Assembly (NCBI RefSeq): GCF_032598905.1
Contig: NZ_CP122458.1
Location: forward strand, 6,969,001-7,033,000
Direction: 5' to 3'
Origin: Streptomyces sp. 11x1
Lineage (GTDB): Bacteria > Actinomycetota > Actinomycetes > Streptomycetales > Streptomycetaceae
DNA: 64,000 bases
Shown: positions 1 to 8,737 of the stretch, in pieces
Position numbering within the stretch: the stretch's first letter is position 1
How the letters are laid out: each line of letters starts with the position of its first letter
The notes under the pieces: model-generated
What the model was told of the DNA's origin: nothing
What the model saw: the letters and a program-made list of their open reading frames with translations, nothing else
Database searches by the model: none
Program-made: the position numbers and the translations under genes

Positions 1-45
1 CTTACCGTCTGCCCAAATTGACCACCCCGGTCTACTCTGGATCCT

Positions 46-648
46 GTGCCGGAGGACGTGGGGGGCACGCCGTTCCCTGACGGCTGGGAGCCCGACGACG
101 ACCGCGACCGCGGGGGTATGGACGAAGAGTTCGCCTCCGTGGTCTTCGACGAGGACTTCGTCCGGGCGGCCGTGGTCCATGAGCCGACCGCGGTCGAACG
201 TCTGCTCGCAGCGGCGGAGGCCCGGGCCGCCGCCCAGGAGGCCGAGGCCCGCCGGGCCCACCGCAGAGGCGTACGCGGCGACGACGACCGTCACGACGAC
301 GGCTTCGGCCCGGACGGCCCCAGGTTCGGCCACGGCCGCGACGACGACCTGGACGACTACGACGACACCGAGATCCTGGAGGGCCGCTACGGCCCCGACG
401 GGCCCTACGGCAGGCCGTACGACAAGCAGACCCGCTGGCACCGGCCCGTCGCCTGGATCCTCGCCCTCGTGATGGGCATCGGCATGGTCGCGCTGGCCTT
501 CACAGCGGTCTACCGGGGCGCCTCCGCCGGCCGGGGCGAGACCCCGCCGCCCGCGACCAGCGGCGTCGAACAGAATCCCCCGACCGGGCCCTCCGCCTCC
601 GCCGACTATTCCCCGCCGGCGGTCTCCGCCGACCCCCGCTTGCCCTGA
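46..648 (+). CDS. SCO2583-like single-pass membrane protein
   Basis: This is a 200-residue protein with a GTG start. It has a very acidic, Asp/Arg-rich N-terminal half (residues 1-125), one membrane segment at about 134-156 and a short Pro/Ser-rich outer tail. Residues 30-53 contain a SVVFDE..FVRAA motif that recurs in the next gene. The pair, with nadD and the M48 protease nearby, matches the order I recall around SCO2583/SCO2584 of S. coelicolor, where the second gene belongs to the spore-wall synthesising complex. The molecular function of this member is not known to me; a role in the same envelope complex is inferred from adjacency and the shared motif. Confidence 0.75.
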   Translation: MPEDVGGTPFPDGWEPDDDRDRGGMDEEFASVVFDEDFVRAAVVHEPTAVERLLAAAEARAAAQEAEARRAHRRGVRGDDDRHDDGFGPDGPRFGHGRDDDLDDYDDTEILEGRYGPDGPYGRPYDKQTRWHRPVAWILALVMGIGMVALAFTAVYRGASAGRGETPPPATSGVEQNPPTGPSASADYSPPAVSADPRLP

Positions 649-769
649 CCGGGCCCCGTACGACCCAGGCCCGGCCGTCGGGCGACGCTGCGCGAACTGA
701 TGAGGACCTGTCAGAACTTGTCGTGTACCAAGGCGTTTATCGAGGCTCCGGAAGACCTACTCTCCAAGT

Positions 770-1834
770 ATGGGCGGGCCAGGAAACCCACCTGAGGGGA
801 CTCCCGAGGGCGCCCCCGGCGGTGGAGAGGACGAATACCGATCCGTCGTCTTCGACGAATCGTTCGTCCGCGCTGCCCGCCTGCAGGAGTTCTCCGCCCA
901 GGAGCGCCTCTCCGACCACGCCCCGGCCGTACGCCGCCGCCCGCCCGTGCGCCGCGGCCTCTCCCGGCAGGCGCTGGTCCTCGTCCTGCTGATCGCCCTC
1001 GCCTTCGGCACCGCGATCTACATGGGTGTGCGCCACCCGTCCCGCACCCCGGCCGCCAAGCCCACCGAACCGCTCAGAATGACCGTGATTCCGCTGTCCC
1101 CGCAGTCCGCGGTGCCCGGCGCGGAGAACGCGGAGGCGCTGTACGCGCACAGTCCGGCCGCCCAGTTCCGGATCGGCGCCGAGGGCATCACGATGCCGGC
1201 CACGCGGCGCACCGCGCACTTCACCGACAGTCAGGTCGTGTCCGCGCTGACCATCGCCAAGGAGTACCTGGTCGCCTCCGCGCTCGACCCGGAGGTCCTC
1301 GGCGGCGGCACCGTCCAGCCCGTGCGGCGGCTGCTCGACTCAGAGCAGCTCGACCAGTTCGAGCAGAGTTTCGATCAGCCGGCGGCGGACGGGCGGCACG
1401 CCCCCACGGGCTGGCTGGTCCGCTTCGACCCCTCCCGGGCGGAACTCGCCGACCGCCGGATCCGCGTCCAGGGCACTCTCCAGACCGCCGAATTCGACTC
1501 CGGCACGCTGGAGGTCGTCGCCGCCCACACCCTCGTGTACGCGCTGCGGCCGGCCGGAGGCGAGGCCGACGCCTCGCTGTTCACCGTCCGGCGGGAACTG
1601 CACTTCCGCTTCGACCAGGACGACCTGCGCACCCACCGGGCCGAGGTCGTCGTCTCCTACGTCCAGGCCGGACCGCTGGCCTGCGCCGACGACGTCACCA
1701 ACCATCTGCGGCCGCTGCTGGCCGGGCAGACGGCGAAGGCAGGCGGGCCGTCCGCCGGGACCGACCCGTACAACACGGGCGCCGCCACCGCGCTGTGCGG
1801 GACCCTGGCGGAGAGTGCGCAGCCGAAGGTGTGA
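770..1834 (+). CDS. SCO2584-like spore wall biosynthesis membrane protein
   Basis: This 354-residue protein has a Pro/Gly-rich start, the SVVFDE.FVRAA motif at residues 26-36, a basic patch (54-66), a single membrane segment at about 67-87 and a roughly 265-residue outer domain. The topology is cytoplasmic N-terminus and extracellular C-terminus. By gene order it corresponds to SCO2584, which from memory was linked to the Streptomyces spore-wall complex around MreB and penicillin-binding proteins. The gene lies 121 bp after the previous one in the same direction. The outer domain carries no motif I recognise. Confidence 0.75.
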   Translation: MGGPGNPPEGTPEGAPGGGEDEYRSVVFDESFVRAARLQEFSAQERLSDHAPAVRRRPPVRRGLSRQALVLVLLIALAFGTAIYMGVRHPSRTPAAKPTEPLRMTVIPLSPQSAVPGAENAEALYAHSPAAQFRIGAEGITMPATRRTAHFTDSQVVSALTIAKEYLVASALDPEVLGGGTVQPVRRLLDSEQLDQFEQSFDQPAADGRHAPTGWLVRFDPSRAELADRRIRVQGTLQTAEFDSGTLEVVAAHTLVYALRPAGGEADASLFTVRRELHFRFDQDDLRTHRAEVVVSYVQAGPLACADDVTNHLRPLLAGQTAKAGGPSAGTDPYNTGAATALCGTLAESAQPKV

Positions 1835-1873
1835 GGCCGGGAGTGCGTTGGCGGGTGCGGGTGGGTGGGGCTT

Positions 1874-1909
1874 CTCGCGCAGTTCCCCGCGCCCCTGAAA
1901 AGCAGGGGC
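1874..1909. repeat. Dispersed Streptomyces intergenic repeat, copy 1
   Basis: The core CGCAGTTCCCCGCGCCCC is followed by a hairpin (GCCCCTGaaaaGCAGGGGC-like) between the convergent ends of the genes at 770 and 1959. The same core recurs at 49501 and 54354, each time between gene ends. Its position and hairpin suggest a transcription-end element. Confidence 0.7.
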
Positions 1910-1958
1910 TGCGCCCCATGCTTTTCGGCTTGCACCCCACCCACCCGCACCCGACCAC

Positions 1959-3038
1959 CTACTCGTCGTCGCGCGGCCGGTCCTCCTGCGCGGTAGCCGC
2001 ACCGCCGCCGCCGAAGCCGCGGCGGACCCGGCTGCCGAGGTCGCCCGCGCCGCCCGCGATGTCGGTGACCAGCTTCATCAGCGGGTCCTTGGAGTTCTTC
2101 ACGTTGTTCGTGTAGTGCGAGGCGGACTCGCGGAAGGAGTCGGTCACCGAGGCGTCCTTGTCCTCGCTGCGCCGCGGGTAGTGCCCGTCCATGATCCGCT
2201 GGAAGTCGCGGGACTCGGCCCACTTCTTCAGCTCGGCCGCACGGACCGTGGTGAAGGGGTGCGAGCGCGGCAGCACGTTGAGGATCTTGAGGACGGAGTC
2301 GCGCAGGTCGCCCCCGGCCTCGTACTCCTCGGCCTGCGCGAGGAACGCGTCCACGTTCATCTCGTGCAGGTGGTTGCCGCCCGCGATCTTCATCAGGCCG
2401 CGCATCGAGGCCTGGACGTCCTGGCCGACCAGGAGGCCCGCGCGGTCGGCGGACAGCTCCGACTTGCGGAACCACTCGCGCAGCGCGGTCACGATCGCCA
2501 TGATCGCGAGGTTCCCCAGCGGGATCCACGCGACCTTCAGGGCGAGGCTCGTCAGGAACAGCAATATCGTCCGGTACACCGAGTGGCCGGAGAGCGCGTG
2601 GCCCACCTCGTGACCGACGACGGCCCGCATCTCCTCCTCGTCGAGCAGCTCGACGAGCCCGGTGGTCACGACGATGATCGGCTCGTCCAGACCGATGCAC
2701 ATCGCGTTCGGCTGCGGGTCCTGGTTCACGTACATCGGCGGGACCTTCTCCAGGTCCAGGATGTAACACGCGTCCCGCAGCATGTCGTTGAGGTGGGCGA
2801 ACTGCTGGTCCGAGACCCGTACGGAGTCGGACAGGAACAGCAGCCTGAGGCTGCGCTCCGGCAGCAGACCGCTGAGCGCCTTGAACACCGTGTCGAAGCC
2901 GCTGAGCTTGCGCAGCGCCACCAGCGCCGAGCGGTCCGCGGGGTGTTCGTACGCCCGGGAGGAGATCCCCTCGAAGCGCCTGCGCTGCCTGCTCGGCACG
3001 TTCTCGTGCCCGTTCTGCTCGTGGCTGTCGTCCGGCAT
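1959..3038 (-). CDS. M48 family zinc metalloprotease (HtpX/Ste24-like)
   Basis: This 359-residue protein has the zinc motif HEVGH at residues 143-147 and the downstream third-ligand segment SELSADRAG with Glu194. Hydrophobic segments at about 155-185 follow the active site, as in membrane-associated M48 proteases. Such enzymes degrade misfolded or damaged membrane proteins. The C-terminal 60 residues are polar and glycine-rich. It is transcribed toward the spore-wall gene at 770, with a repeat/terminator between them. The substrate is unknown. The family call rests on the catalytic motif and is firm. Confidence 0.88.
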   Translation of the reverse strand: MPDDSHEQNGHENVPSRQRRRFEGISSRAYEHPADRSALVALRKLSGFDTVFKALSGLLPERSLRLLFLSDSVRVSDQQFAHLNDMLRDACYILDLEKVPPMYVNQDPQPNAMCIGLDEPIIVVTTGLVELLDEEEMRAVVGHEVGHALSGHSVYRTILLFLTSLALKVAWIPLGNLAIMAIVTALREWFRKSELSADRAGLLVGQDVQASMRGLMKIAGGNHLHEMNVDAFLAQAEEYEAGGDLRDSVLKILNVLPRSHPFTTVRAAELKKWAESRDFQRIMDGHYPRRSEDKDASVTDSFRESASHYTNNVKNSKDPLMKLVTDIAGGAGDLGSRVRRGFGGGGAATAQEDRPRDDE

Positions 3039-3136
3039 GTTTCCCCCATGCTCTGTTTGCCCATGTTGCCCCCGAAGCGGGGTCCAGCCTAGGCGGAGTT
3101 ACCGTGGCAGGGCATCAACCGTAAGGAGCGATCTCC

Positions 3137-3307
3137 ATGGGACATCTCCCGCACCCGCCCGCGTCCGCCTGGCTCACCGAGGCCGCGGACGTCGCCGCGA
3201 AGGAACAGGGAGCGGGCAATCTGCTGCGTGTGGTGCTGATCGTGATGGTCCTGGGCTCCGTCCTGATGGCGTGGTTCCTGCTGCGCGGCTACAAGCGGGA
3301 CGACTGA
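3137..3307 (+). CDS. Small single-pass membrane protein
   Basis: This 56-residue ORF has its ATG preceded by AAGGAGC at a good distance. The last 26 residues hold one strongly hydrophobic segment (about 30-50) and end in GYKRDD, so the C-terminus is probably cytoplasmic. A small membrane gene in this place is part of the conserved Streptomyces order as I recall it. Function is unknown. Confidence 0.6.
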   Translation: MGHLPHPPASAWLTEAADVAAKEQGAGNLLRVVLIVMVLGSVLMAWFLLRGYKRDD

Positions 3308-3483
3308 CGCCCGCCGACGGGAAGGACGTACGGCGCGCGTGAACGGTTGCTCGTCGGTGAAGTACGCGCCGGGCGGCGCCCCCGTTCACTCCTGGGCGGA
3401 GTCGGCGTGATCGCCGACGGACCCCCCGCTTACGATGGGCGGGTCTTCATCCCGATCCCACACCCGGATAGGTCACGCCGACG

Positions 3484-3651
3484 ATGAGCTTCCACAGCAC
3501 CGCTGCCGACTTGGTCACTCTCGCCGCCGAGGGCGGCGGGGAGCACGGCGGCAACCACGAGAGCCTGAGCCCCTACCTGACCGGCGGCGGAGCCTTCGTC
3601 GCCCTGATGCTGCTGCTGTGGATCACCACCCGCTTCAACCGCGATCGCTAA
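3484..3651 (+). CDS. Small His/Gly-rich membrane protein
   Basis: This 55-residue ORF begins with ATG after a weak purine stretch. The first half is rich in His, Gly and Glu (residues 15-26). It is followed by a hydrophobic segment at about 35-49 and a positively charged end. It lies in the same direction as nadD, 58 bp upstream of it. It is not assignable to a family; it is supported by codon bias and by its pairing with the similar small membrane gene before it. Confidence 0.55.
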   Translation: MSFHSTAADLVTLAAEGGGEHGGNHESLSPYLTGGGAFVALMLLLWITTRFNRDR

Positions 3652-3709
3652 TCCGCGCAAAAGGACGTTCGAACGGTGTGCGCCTGCCGGGCCGGTAGGC
3701 TCTCCACGC

Positions 3710-4420
3710 ATGGGAGAGCAGGAAATGCCTACCGGTCCGGAGCCCGACAAGGCGGCGGACCAGGCGAACGACACCACGGACGGCCGGGCCGACAGCGCCT
3801 CCGGCGCACCGGGAAACCGCCCGTCGGAGCCCGGTAGGCGCCGCCTCGGCGTGATGGGCGGCACGTTCGACCCGATCCACCACGGGCACCTCGTGGCGGC
3901 CCAGGAGGTCGCCGCCCAGTTCGGTCTCGACGAGGTCGTCTTCGTGCCGACCGGCCAGCCCTGGCAGAAGTCCCACCGCTCGGTCTCGGCGGCCGAGGAC
4001 CGCTATCTGATGACGGTCATCGCCACGGCCGAGAACCCCCACTTCTCGGTGAGCCGCATCGACATCGATCGCAAGGGCCTCACCTACACGATCGACACCC
4101 TGCGCGAACTGCACGAACTCAACCCCGAGTCGGACCTGTTCTTCATCACCGGCGCCGACGCGCTCGGCCAGATCCTCACCTGGCGCGACGCGGAGGAGCT
4201 GTTCTCCCTCGCGCACTTCATCGGGGTCACCCGTCCGGGGCACACCCTGGCCGACCCGGGCCTGCCCGCGGGCGGGGTCTCCCTGGTCGAGGTCCCGGCG
4301 CTCGCCATCTCCTCCACGGACTGTCGTGCGAGAGTCGCCAAGGGCGATCCCGTCTGGTACCTGGTGCCGGACGGCGTCGTGCGCTACATCGACAAGCGGC
4401 AGCTGTACCGCGGCGAGTGA
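3710..4420 (+). CDS. nadD: Nicotinate-nucleotide adenylyltransferase
   Basis: NadD joins nicotinate mononucleotide and ATP to form deamido-NAD in NAD biosynthesis. The nucleotidyltransferase signature [12 protein letters not shown] lies at residues 50-61 and the second ATP-binding motif ISSTDCR at 200-206, both diagnostic. The 236-residue product carries a 45-residue polar N-terminal extension; if an internal start is used the core would be about 190 residues, the usual size. It is followed after 16 bases by the LytR_C gene and then rsfS, the standard actinobacterial nadD-LytR_C-rsfS order. Confidence 0.94.
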   Translation: MGEQEMPTGPEPDKAADQANDTTDGRADSASGAPGNRPSEPGRRRLGVMGGTFDPIHHGHLVAAQEVAAQFGLDEVVFVPTGQPWQKSHRSVSAAEDRYLMTVIATAENPHFSVSRIDIDRKGLTYTIDTLRELHELNPESDLFFITGADALGQILTWRDAEELFSLAHFIGVTRPGHTLADPGLPAGGVSLVEVPALAISSTDCRARVAKGDPVWYLVPDGVVRYIDKRQLYRGE

Positions 4421-4436
4421 GCCGAGAGGGGCACCG

Positions 4437-6203
4437 GTGAACGACCGATACGACGCCGGCTACGGGGGCGGCGACCAGAGTTACGAACTCGTCGGCTACG
4501 ACGAGTACGGGCAGCCGGTGTACCGACTGGCGCCCGCCCAGCAGGTGCCTCAGCAACAGGCGTACGACCCCTACGGGACACAGCAGCCCCAGGGACAGGG
4601 GTACGGCCAGGGCTACGGCTACGACCCGTACGCGACCGGCCAGACCCAGCAGCAGTACCCGCAGGGGTACGGCACGGGCGGCGCGGGCTACGACCCGGGC
4701 CACCAGGCGACGGGGCCCGGCTACGACCCGTACGACCCCTACGGGCAGACGGCCGCCACCGGCCTGCAGACCCCCGTCCCGGAGCAGACCGCCTACATCC
4801 CCCAGCAGTCGGCACCGCCGACGACCGCCGGGGAGAGCGGGCACCTCGCCGACGACGGCCCCCCGGAGAGCGGCTCCGGGGAACGGGAGTACCGCACCGA
4901 GCAGTTCGCCTTCGTCGAGGAACCCGACGGTGACTCCGAGGACGTCATCGACTGGCTGAACTTCACCGAGAACCGCACCGAACGCCGCGAGGAGGCCAAG
5001 CGGCGGGCCAAGAGCCGGATGGTCGCCCTGGTGGTGGTGCTCGCCCTGGTCGCGGTCGGCGGCGTCGGCTACCTGTGGTGGGCGGGCATGCTGCCCGGGG
5101 CGTCCTCGGACGAGCGGACCGGCACCACCACCTCGGCGGCCGCCCAGGAACGCGACGTGATCGTCGTCCACCTGCACGACACCAAGGGCGGCGGGACCTC
5201 CACGGCGCTGCTCGTGAACAACACCACCACCGAGCGGGGCGCCACCGTCCTGATCCCCAACGCTCTCGCGCTCACCGGCGACGACGGCACCACGACCACC
5301 CTCGCCAAGTCCGTCGACGACGACGGCTCCTCCGGCACCCGCGACGCCCTCGACACCGTCCTCGGCACCGACATCGAGGGCACCTGGCGGCTCGACACCC
5401 CCTATCTGAACAACCTCGTCGGCCTTGTCGGCAACATCGACGTCGACACGAACACGGACGTGCCCGACCCCGAGGCGAAGAAGAAGGGCACCGCCCCCCT
5501 CGTCACCAAGGGCAAGGCACAGACCCTCAGCGGCAAGATGGCCGTCGCCTACGCCACCTACCGCGCCTCCGGCGAGTCGCAGGACGCGCAGCTGAAGCGG
5601 TTCGGCCAGGTGATGCAGGACGTGCTGCGCAAGCTGTCCTCCGACGCCCAGGCCGCCACCGTCACCGTGCAGACGCTGGCCCAGATCCTCGACCCCTCGC
5701 TCAGCGACAAGGACCTCGGCACCTTCCTGGCCAAGCTCGCCGATCACGCCAAGGGCGGCGACTACGAGACCGAGCTGCTGCCCGTCCAGCAGGACGGCAC
5801 GCTCAGCGCCGAGGACTCCGACAGCGTGGTCAAGAACCTGCTCGGCGGCGCCGCGAAGAGCCCCGACGCCGGGGACGCCGTCCGGGTCGGCATCCGCAAC
5901 GCCACCGGCGAGAAGGACGCCACCGAGCAGGCCCGCGTGGTCGTCCTCAACGGCGGCTTCACGTTCCTCGACGCCGGCGCCACCGCCACCGCCCGGGCGA
6001 CCTCCCGGGTCACCTACTCCGACGCGGCCCGCAAGCAGGACGCCATCGAGGTCGCCAAGACCCTCGGTTTGCCGACCGGCGCCGTCAAGAAGGGCGAGAC
6101 CACGTCCAACGCCGACGTCTCCGTCCTCCTCGGCCAGGACTACGAGACGACAGGCACGACAGGCGCGACCGGGGCCACCGGCACGACCGGCACCACCGGC
6201 TGA
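4437..6203 (+). CDS. LytR C-terminal-domain membrane protein
   Basis: This is a 588-residue protein starting at GTG (GAGAGGGG upstream). Residues 1-150 are a low-complexity cytoplasmic region rich in Tyr, Gln, Gly and Pro, followed by one membrane segment at about 194-217. The outer part has an LCP-like region and, near residues 485-575, a LytR_C fold segment (VRVGIRNATG ... ADVSVLLGQDY). It ends in a Gly/Thr tandem tail. LCP/LytR_C proteins act in attaching polymers to the cell wall. Whether the LCP-like part is catalytic is unclear, because I do not see the usual arginine cluster. The position between nadD and rsfS is conserved. Confidence 0.82.
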   Translation: MNDRYDAGYGGGDQSYELVGYDEYGQPVYRLAPAQQVPQQQAYDPYGTQQPQGQGYGQGYGYDPYATGQTQQQYPQGYGTGGAGYDPGHQATGPGYDPYDPYGQTAATGLQTPVPEQTAYIPQQSAPPTTAGESGHLADDGPPESGSGEREYRTEQFAFVEEPDGDSEDVIDWLNFTENRTERREEAKRRAKSRMVALVVVLALVAVGGVGYLWWAGMLPGASSDERTGTTTSAAAQERDVIVVHLHDTKGGGTSTALLVNNTTTERGATVLIPNALALTGDDGTTTTLAKSVDDDGSSGTRDALDTVLGTDIEGTWRLDTPYLNNLVGLVGNIDVDTNTDVPDPEAKKKGTAPLVTKGKAQTLSGKMAVAYATYRASGESQDAQLKRFGQVMQDVLRKLSSDAQAATVTVQTLAQILDPSLSDKDLGTFLAKLADHAKGGDYETELLPVQQDGTLSAEDSDSVVKNLLGGAAKSPDAGDAVRVGIRNATGEKDATEQARVVVLNGGFTFLDAGATATARATSRVTYSDAARKQDAIEVAKTLGLPTGAVKKGETTSNADVSVLLGQDYETTGTTGATGATGTTGTTG

Positions 6204-6353
6204 CCGGACCGCCCGGCCGTCAGCAGGCCCCGGAGCCGCCGTATCGACGCTGCTCCGGGGCCTGATCCGTTAACCCGTGGGGCGGTGTCGGTGGGGCGTG
6301 AGATCCTTGCAGTAGCCCGCGAGGGTTCCTGACCGACGACCGAAAGCCGTGCA

Positions 6354-6800
6354 GTGACCGCCACCGACCGTTCCCTGGAGCTCCTCCACACCGCCGCGCA
6401 GGCGGCCGCCGACAAGCTCGCGCACGATGTCATCGCGTACGACGTCAGCGACGTGCTGTCCATCACGGACGCTTTCCTGCTCGCCTCCGCGCCCAACGAC
6501 CGCCAGGTCAAGTCCATCGTCGACGAGATCGAGGAGCGGCTGAACAAGGAGCTCGGCGCCAAGCCGGTCCGCCGTGAGGGCGACCGCGAGGCCCGCTGGG
6601 TGCTGCTCGACTACGTCGACATCGTCGTGCACGTCCAGCACAGCGAGGAGCGGGTCTTCTACGCCCTGGAGCGGCTCTGGAAGGACTGCCCCGAGCTGGA
6701 GCTGCCCGCCGACGCCAAGGCCACCCGCGGCAAGGGCGAGGAGCACGCCAAGCTGCGGGCCGCCGAGGAGGAGGCCGAGCTGGGCGGGGAGCTGCGGTGA
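6354..6800 (+). CDS. rsfS: Ribosome silencing factor
   Basis: This 148-residue protein of the RsfS/Iojap family starts with GTG. The family signature is visible as DVSDVLSITDAFLLASAPNDRQV and RWVLLDYVDIVVHV, followed by the FYALERLW segment. RsfS binds ribosomal protein uL14 and blocks joining of the subunits under nutrient limitation. The Glu/Lys/Ala-rich tail after residue 118 is a usual extension in actinobacteria. Its end overlaps the next start by 4 bases, so the two are likely co-translated. Confidence 0.94.
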   Translation: MTATDRSLELLHTAAQAAADKLAHDVIAYDVSDVLSITDAFLLASAPNDRQVKSIVDEIEERLNKELGAKPVRREGDREARWVLLDYVDIVVHVQHSEERVFYALERLWKDCPELELPADAKATRGKGEEHAKLRAAEEEAELGGELR

Positions 6801-7465
6801 CGGCCGGCATCGACTCCGCGGAGCGCAAGGGCCGGGGCCGCCGCATCATCCTGTGGCGGCACGGCCAGACCTCGTGGAACGTGGAGCGCCGCTTCCAGGG
6901 CACCACGGACGTCGAGCTGACCGAGACCGGCCTCGGCCAGGCCCGTCGCGCCGCCCGGCTGCTGGCCTCCCTCAAGCCCGACGCGATCGTCGCCTCCGAT
7001 CTCATGCGCGCCGCGAACACGGCCGCCGAGCTGGCCGCGCTCACCGGGCTGGAGGTCAGCCACGACGAGGGCCTGCGCGAGACCTACGCCGGTGTCTGGC
7101 AGGGCCTCACGCACGACGAGATCATCGCCCGGCACGGCGAGGAGTACGCCGCGTGGAAGCGGGGCGAGCCGGTCCGCAGGGGCGGCGGCGAGCTGGAGAC
7201 CGAGGTCGCCGACCGCGCGGCCCCCGTGGTGCTCCGGCACGCCGACAAGCTCCCGGAGAACGGCACCCTGGTGGTGGTCAGCCACGGCGGCACCATCCGC
7301 ACCACCATCGGACGCCTGCTCGGTCTGGAGCCCCGCCACTGGGAGAGCCTCGGCGGCCTCTCGAACTGCTGCTGGTCCGTCCTCGGCGAGGGCGCCCGCG
7401 GCTGGCGACTGCTGGAGCACAACGCCGGCACGCTCCCCGAGCCGGTGCTCGGCGACGACGACTGA
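6797..7465 (+). CDS. Histidine phosphatase family protein (phosphoglycerate mutase-like)
   Basis: This 222-residue protein starts with GTG inside the rsfS stop. The catalytic motif WRHGQTSWN has the phosphorylated His at residue 22, and the second active-site His is in VVSHGGTIRTT. Family members are phosphatases or mutases acting on small phosphoesters; the real substrate cannot be told from sequence. Linkage to nadD-rsfS is standard in actinobacteria, and a 'phosphoglycerate mutase' label would be only a family name. Confidence 0.88.
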   Translation: MTAGIDSAERKGRGRRIILWRHGQTSWNVERRFQGTTDVELTETGLGQARRAARLLASLKPDAIVASDLMRAANTAAELAALTGLEVSHDEGLRETYAGVWQGLTHDEIIARHGEEYAAWKRGEPVRRGGGELETEVADRAAPVVLRHADKLPENGTLVVVSHGGTIRTTIGRLLGLEPRHWESLGGLSNCCWSVLGEGARGWRLLEHNAGTLPEPVLGDDD

Positions 7466-7505
7466 GCCCCGTAAGAGGCCTGGTCACACCGCTCGGGACC
7501 CGGAT

Positions 7506-7535
7506 TTCACTTTCCGGCTGGTCGCAGGCTAAAGT
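7506..7535 (+). promoter_or_regulatory. Candidate promoter of the first tRNA-Ala
   Basis: TTCACT and TAAAGT are separated by 18 bases and lie about 63 bases before the tRNA. The match to a vegetative promoter is moderate. Confidence 0.35.
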
Positions 7536-7597
7536 TCTTCTTGTTCGCCCCGCCGAGCGGGGCGAAACACCGAGCGACCACCGTCGGTGTGGTGCGA

Positions 7598-7670
7598 GGG
7601 GCTATAGCTCAGTTGGTAGAGCGCCTGCATGGCATGCAGGAGGTCAGGAGTTCAATTCTCCTTAGCTCCA
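7598..7670 (+). tRNA. tRNA-Ala (GGC)
   Basis: The 73-base gene folds as a cloverleaf: acceptor GGGGCTA/TAGCTCC, D arm with AGTTGGTAGA, anticodon stem CCTGC/GCAGG with loop ATGGCAT (anticodon GGC), and T arm with GTTCAATTC. The discriminator base is A and CCA is not encoded. A second identical copy lies at 8549. It reads GCC, the commonest Ala codon in this DNA. Confidence 0.96.
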
Positions 7671-7686
7671 CAGATCGGCACAGAAG

Positions 7687-7716
7687 ATCCCGTTCCCGCG
7701 AGGGAGCGGGATTTTT
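7687..7716 (+). terminator. Terminator after the first tRNA-Ala
   Basis: An 11-bp stem (ATCCCGTTCCC / GGGAGCGGGAT, one G-U pair) with a 4-base loop is followed by TTTT, 17 bases after the tRNA. Confidence 0.85.
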
Positions 7717-7895
7717 CGTGTGTGACCTGCGTCCCTTCTTGAGCAGGTGCGGCCCTGGAGGCGTATACCTCTGCGGACGGCCTTCTTTCCCGCTCTGTGC
7801 TGGGACTGGTACGAAGGCGTCGCTGACCGTATTGGTCCGGCCGTGGCAGAATCAAACGGCCGGAAGGGGGCGCGGCCCGACGGGAGGGAGAAGCG

Positions 7896-8066
7896 ATGCC
7901 TGCGAGCATCCGCGGGAGGGTCCACGACCTTCCCGCAGCGGTGGTGATGCGGAGCAAGACCACCCTCCTCTGCCCTTCCTGCGGCTCGCTCCACGTTGCC
8001 CAAGTCCTCGGTGACAACGGAGGGATCTCCTACGTGTGCACGGCCTGCGGCCACAGCTGGAGCTGA
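7896..8066 (+). CDS. Small zinc-ribbon protein
   Basis: This 56-residue protein has a start set by GGGAGGGAG nine bases upstream. Residues 26-56 form a zinc ribbon with two knuckles, CPSC and CTAC, spaced 20 residues apart and ending HSWS. It resembles the ribbon found in transcription and translation accessory factors, but no partner can be named. It sits between the two tRNA-Ala genes, three bases before a second zinc-binding gene, so the two probably form one transcript. Confidence 0.7.
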   Translation: MPASIRGRVHDLPAAVVMRSKTTLLCPSCGSLHVAQVLGDNGGISYVCTACGHSWS

Positions 8067-8069
8067 TCG

Positions 8070-8303
8070 ATGGGTGCACACAGGAGGAAGTGCGACTGGT
8101 GCGGCAGCGGCACCCCCATCGTTCGAGACATGGAGCCCGTCAATGCCGACTACCAGTACTGGTGCGAGGAATGCGCCCGGGCGCTGATCATAAAAGGCGA
8201 CCCGATCGAGACGTACCGCGAGCTGGAGGGCGAGCCGATCTACGGCCGGCTCCTCGAAGAGCACTGCACACTCAAACGCTTCTACTCGTTCGTGACGGCC
8301 TGA
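8070..8303 (+). CDS. Small zinc-finger protein
   Basis: This 77-residue protein has a CDWC ... CEEC zinc knuckle pair in residues 8-36, followed by an acidic helical region. Function is unknown. It follows the other zinc-ribbon gene by three bases, which suggests co-expression. Confidence 0.65.
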   Translation: MGAHRRKCDWCGSGTPIVRDMEPVNADYQYWCEECARALIIKGDPIETYRELEGEPIYGRLLEEHCTLKRFYSFVTA

Positions 8304-8478
8304 GCGTCAACTCGGCGCCCGTCCCTGGCCGTCGCCCGTATCCGGGCCGCCATGGGCGCCCCAGCGGCCTCGTGACGGCCGTCGGGGAGGGAGCGTGAAC
8401 GGCGGCTGGGCGGCTACCTCTTGAAAATCCGGCAAAAGGGTACCGATCCATCCATAATTCGCGGCCGATGGAAACGAT

Positions 8479-8508
8479 TTGGTGGTGTGCGTGGGAGACC
8501 GGTAATGT
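8479..8508 (+). promoter_or_regulatory. Candidate promoter of the second tRNA-Ala
   Basis: TTGGTG and TAATGT are separated by 18 bases, and the -10 element is 40 bases before the tRNA. The surrounding 8420-8500 stretch is less GC-rich than its flanks. Confidence 0.4.
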
Positions 8509-8548
8509 TGGCGTCGTCGCCAGGGAGACCCGGCGGAGAACACCGCAA

Positions 8549-8621
8549 GGGGCTATAGCTCAGTTGGTAGAGCGCCTGCATGGCATGCAGGAGGTCAGGA
8601 GTTCAATTCTCCTTAGCTCCA
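8549..8621 (+). tRNA. tRNA-Ala (GGC), second copy
   Basis: This gene is identical over all 73 bases to the copy at 7598, with the same GGC anticodon. The sequences around the two copies differ, including promoter and terminator, so this is not a simple recent block duplication. Confidence 0.96.
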
Positions 8622-8628
8622 CAGAAAA

Positions 8629-8654
8629 GACCCCGTCCAAGTGGACGGGGTCTT
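8629..8654 (+). terminator. Terminator after the second tRNA-Ala
   Basis: An 11-bp perfect stem (GACCCCGTCCA / TGGACGGGGTC) with a tight loop is followed by TT, eight bases after the tRNA. Confidence 0.75.
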
Positions 8655-8670
8655 CGCGTTGTTGGCGACG

Positions 8671-8730
8671 ACGTACATGAGGAAGGGCGGGCCACCCCAC
8701 TCGGGGTGGCCCGCCCTTCCTCATGTACGT
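8671..8730. terminator. 28-bp perfect inverted repeat, bidirectional terminator
   Basis: Arms at 8671-8698 and 8703-8730 are perfect reverse complements around the 4-base loop ACTC. They lie between the rightward tRNA and the convergent gene ending at 8738. Length and position fit a strong two-way terminator. Confidence 0.8.
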
Positions 8731-8737
8731 CCGTGCG

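Noticed and set aside
7598..8621. The tRNA-Ala pair as ends of an integrated element
   Set aside because: There is no integrase or mobile gene between the copies, and the identity ends exactly at the tRNA genes.
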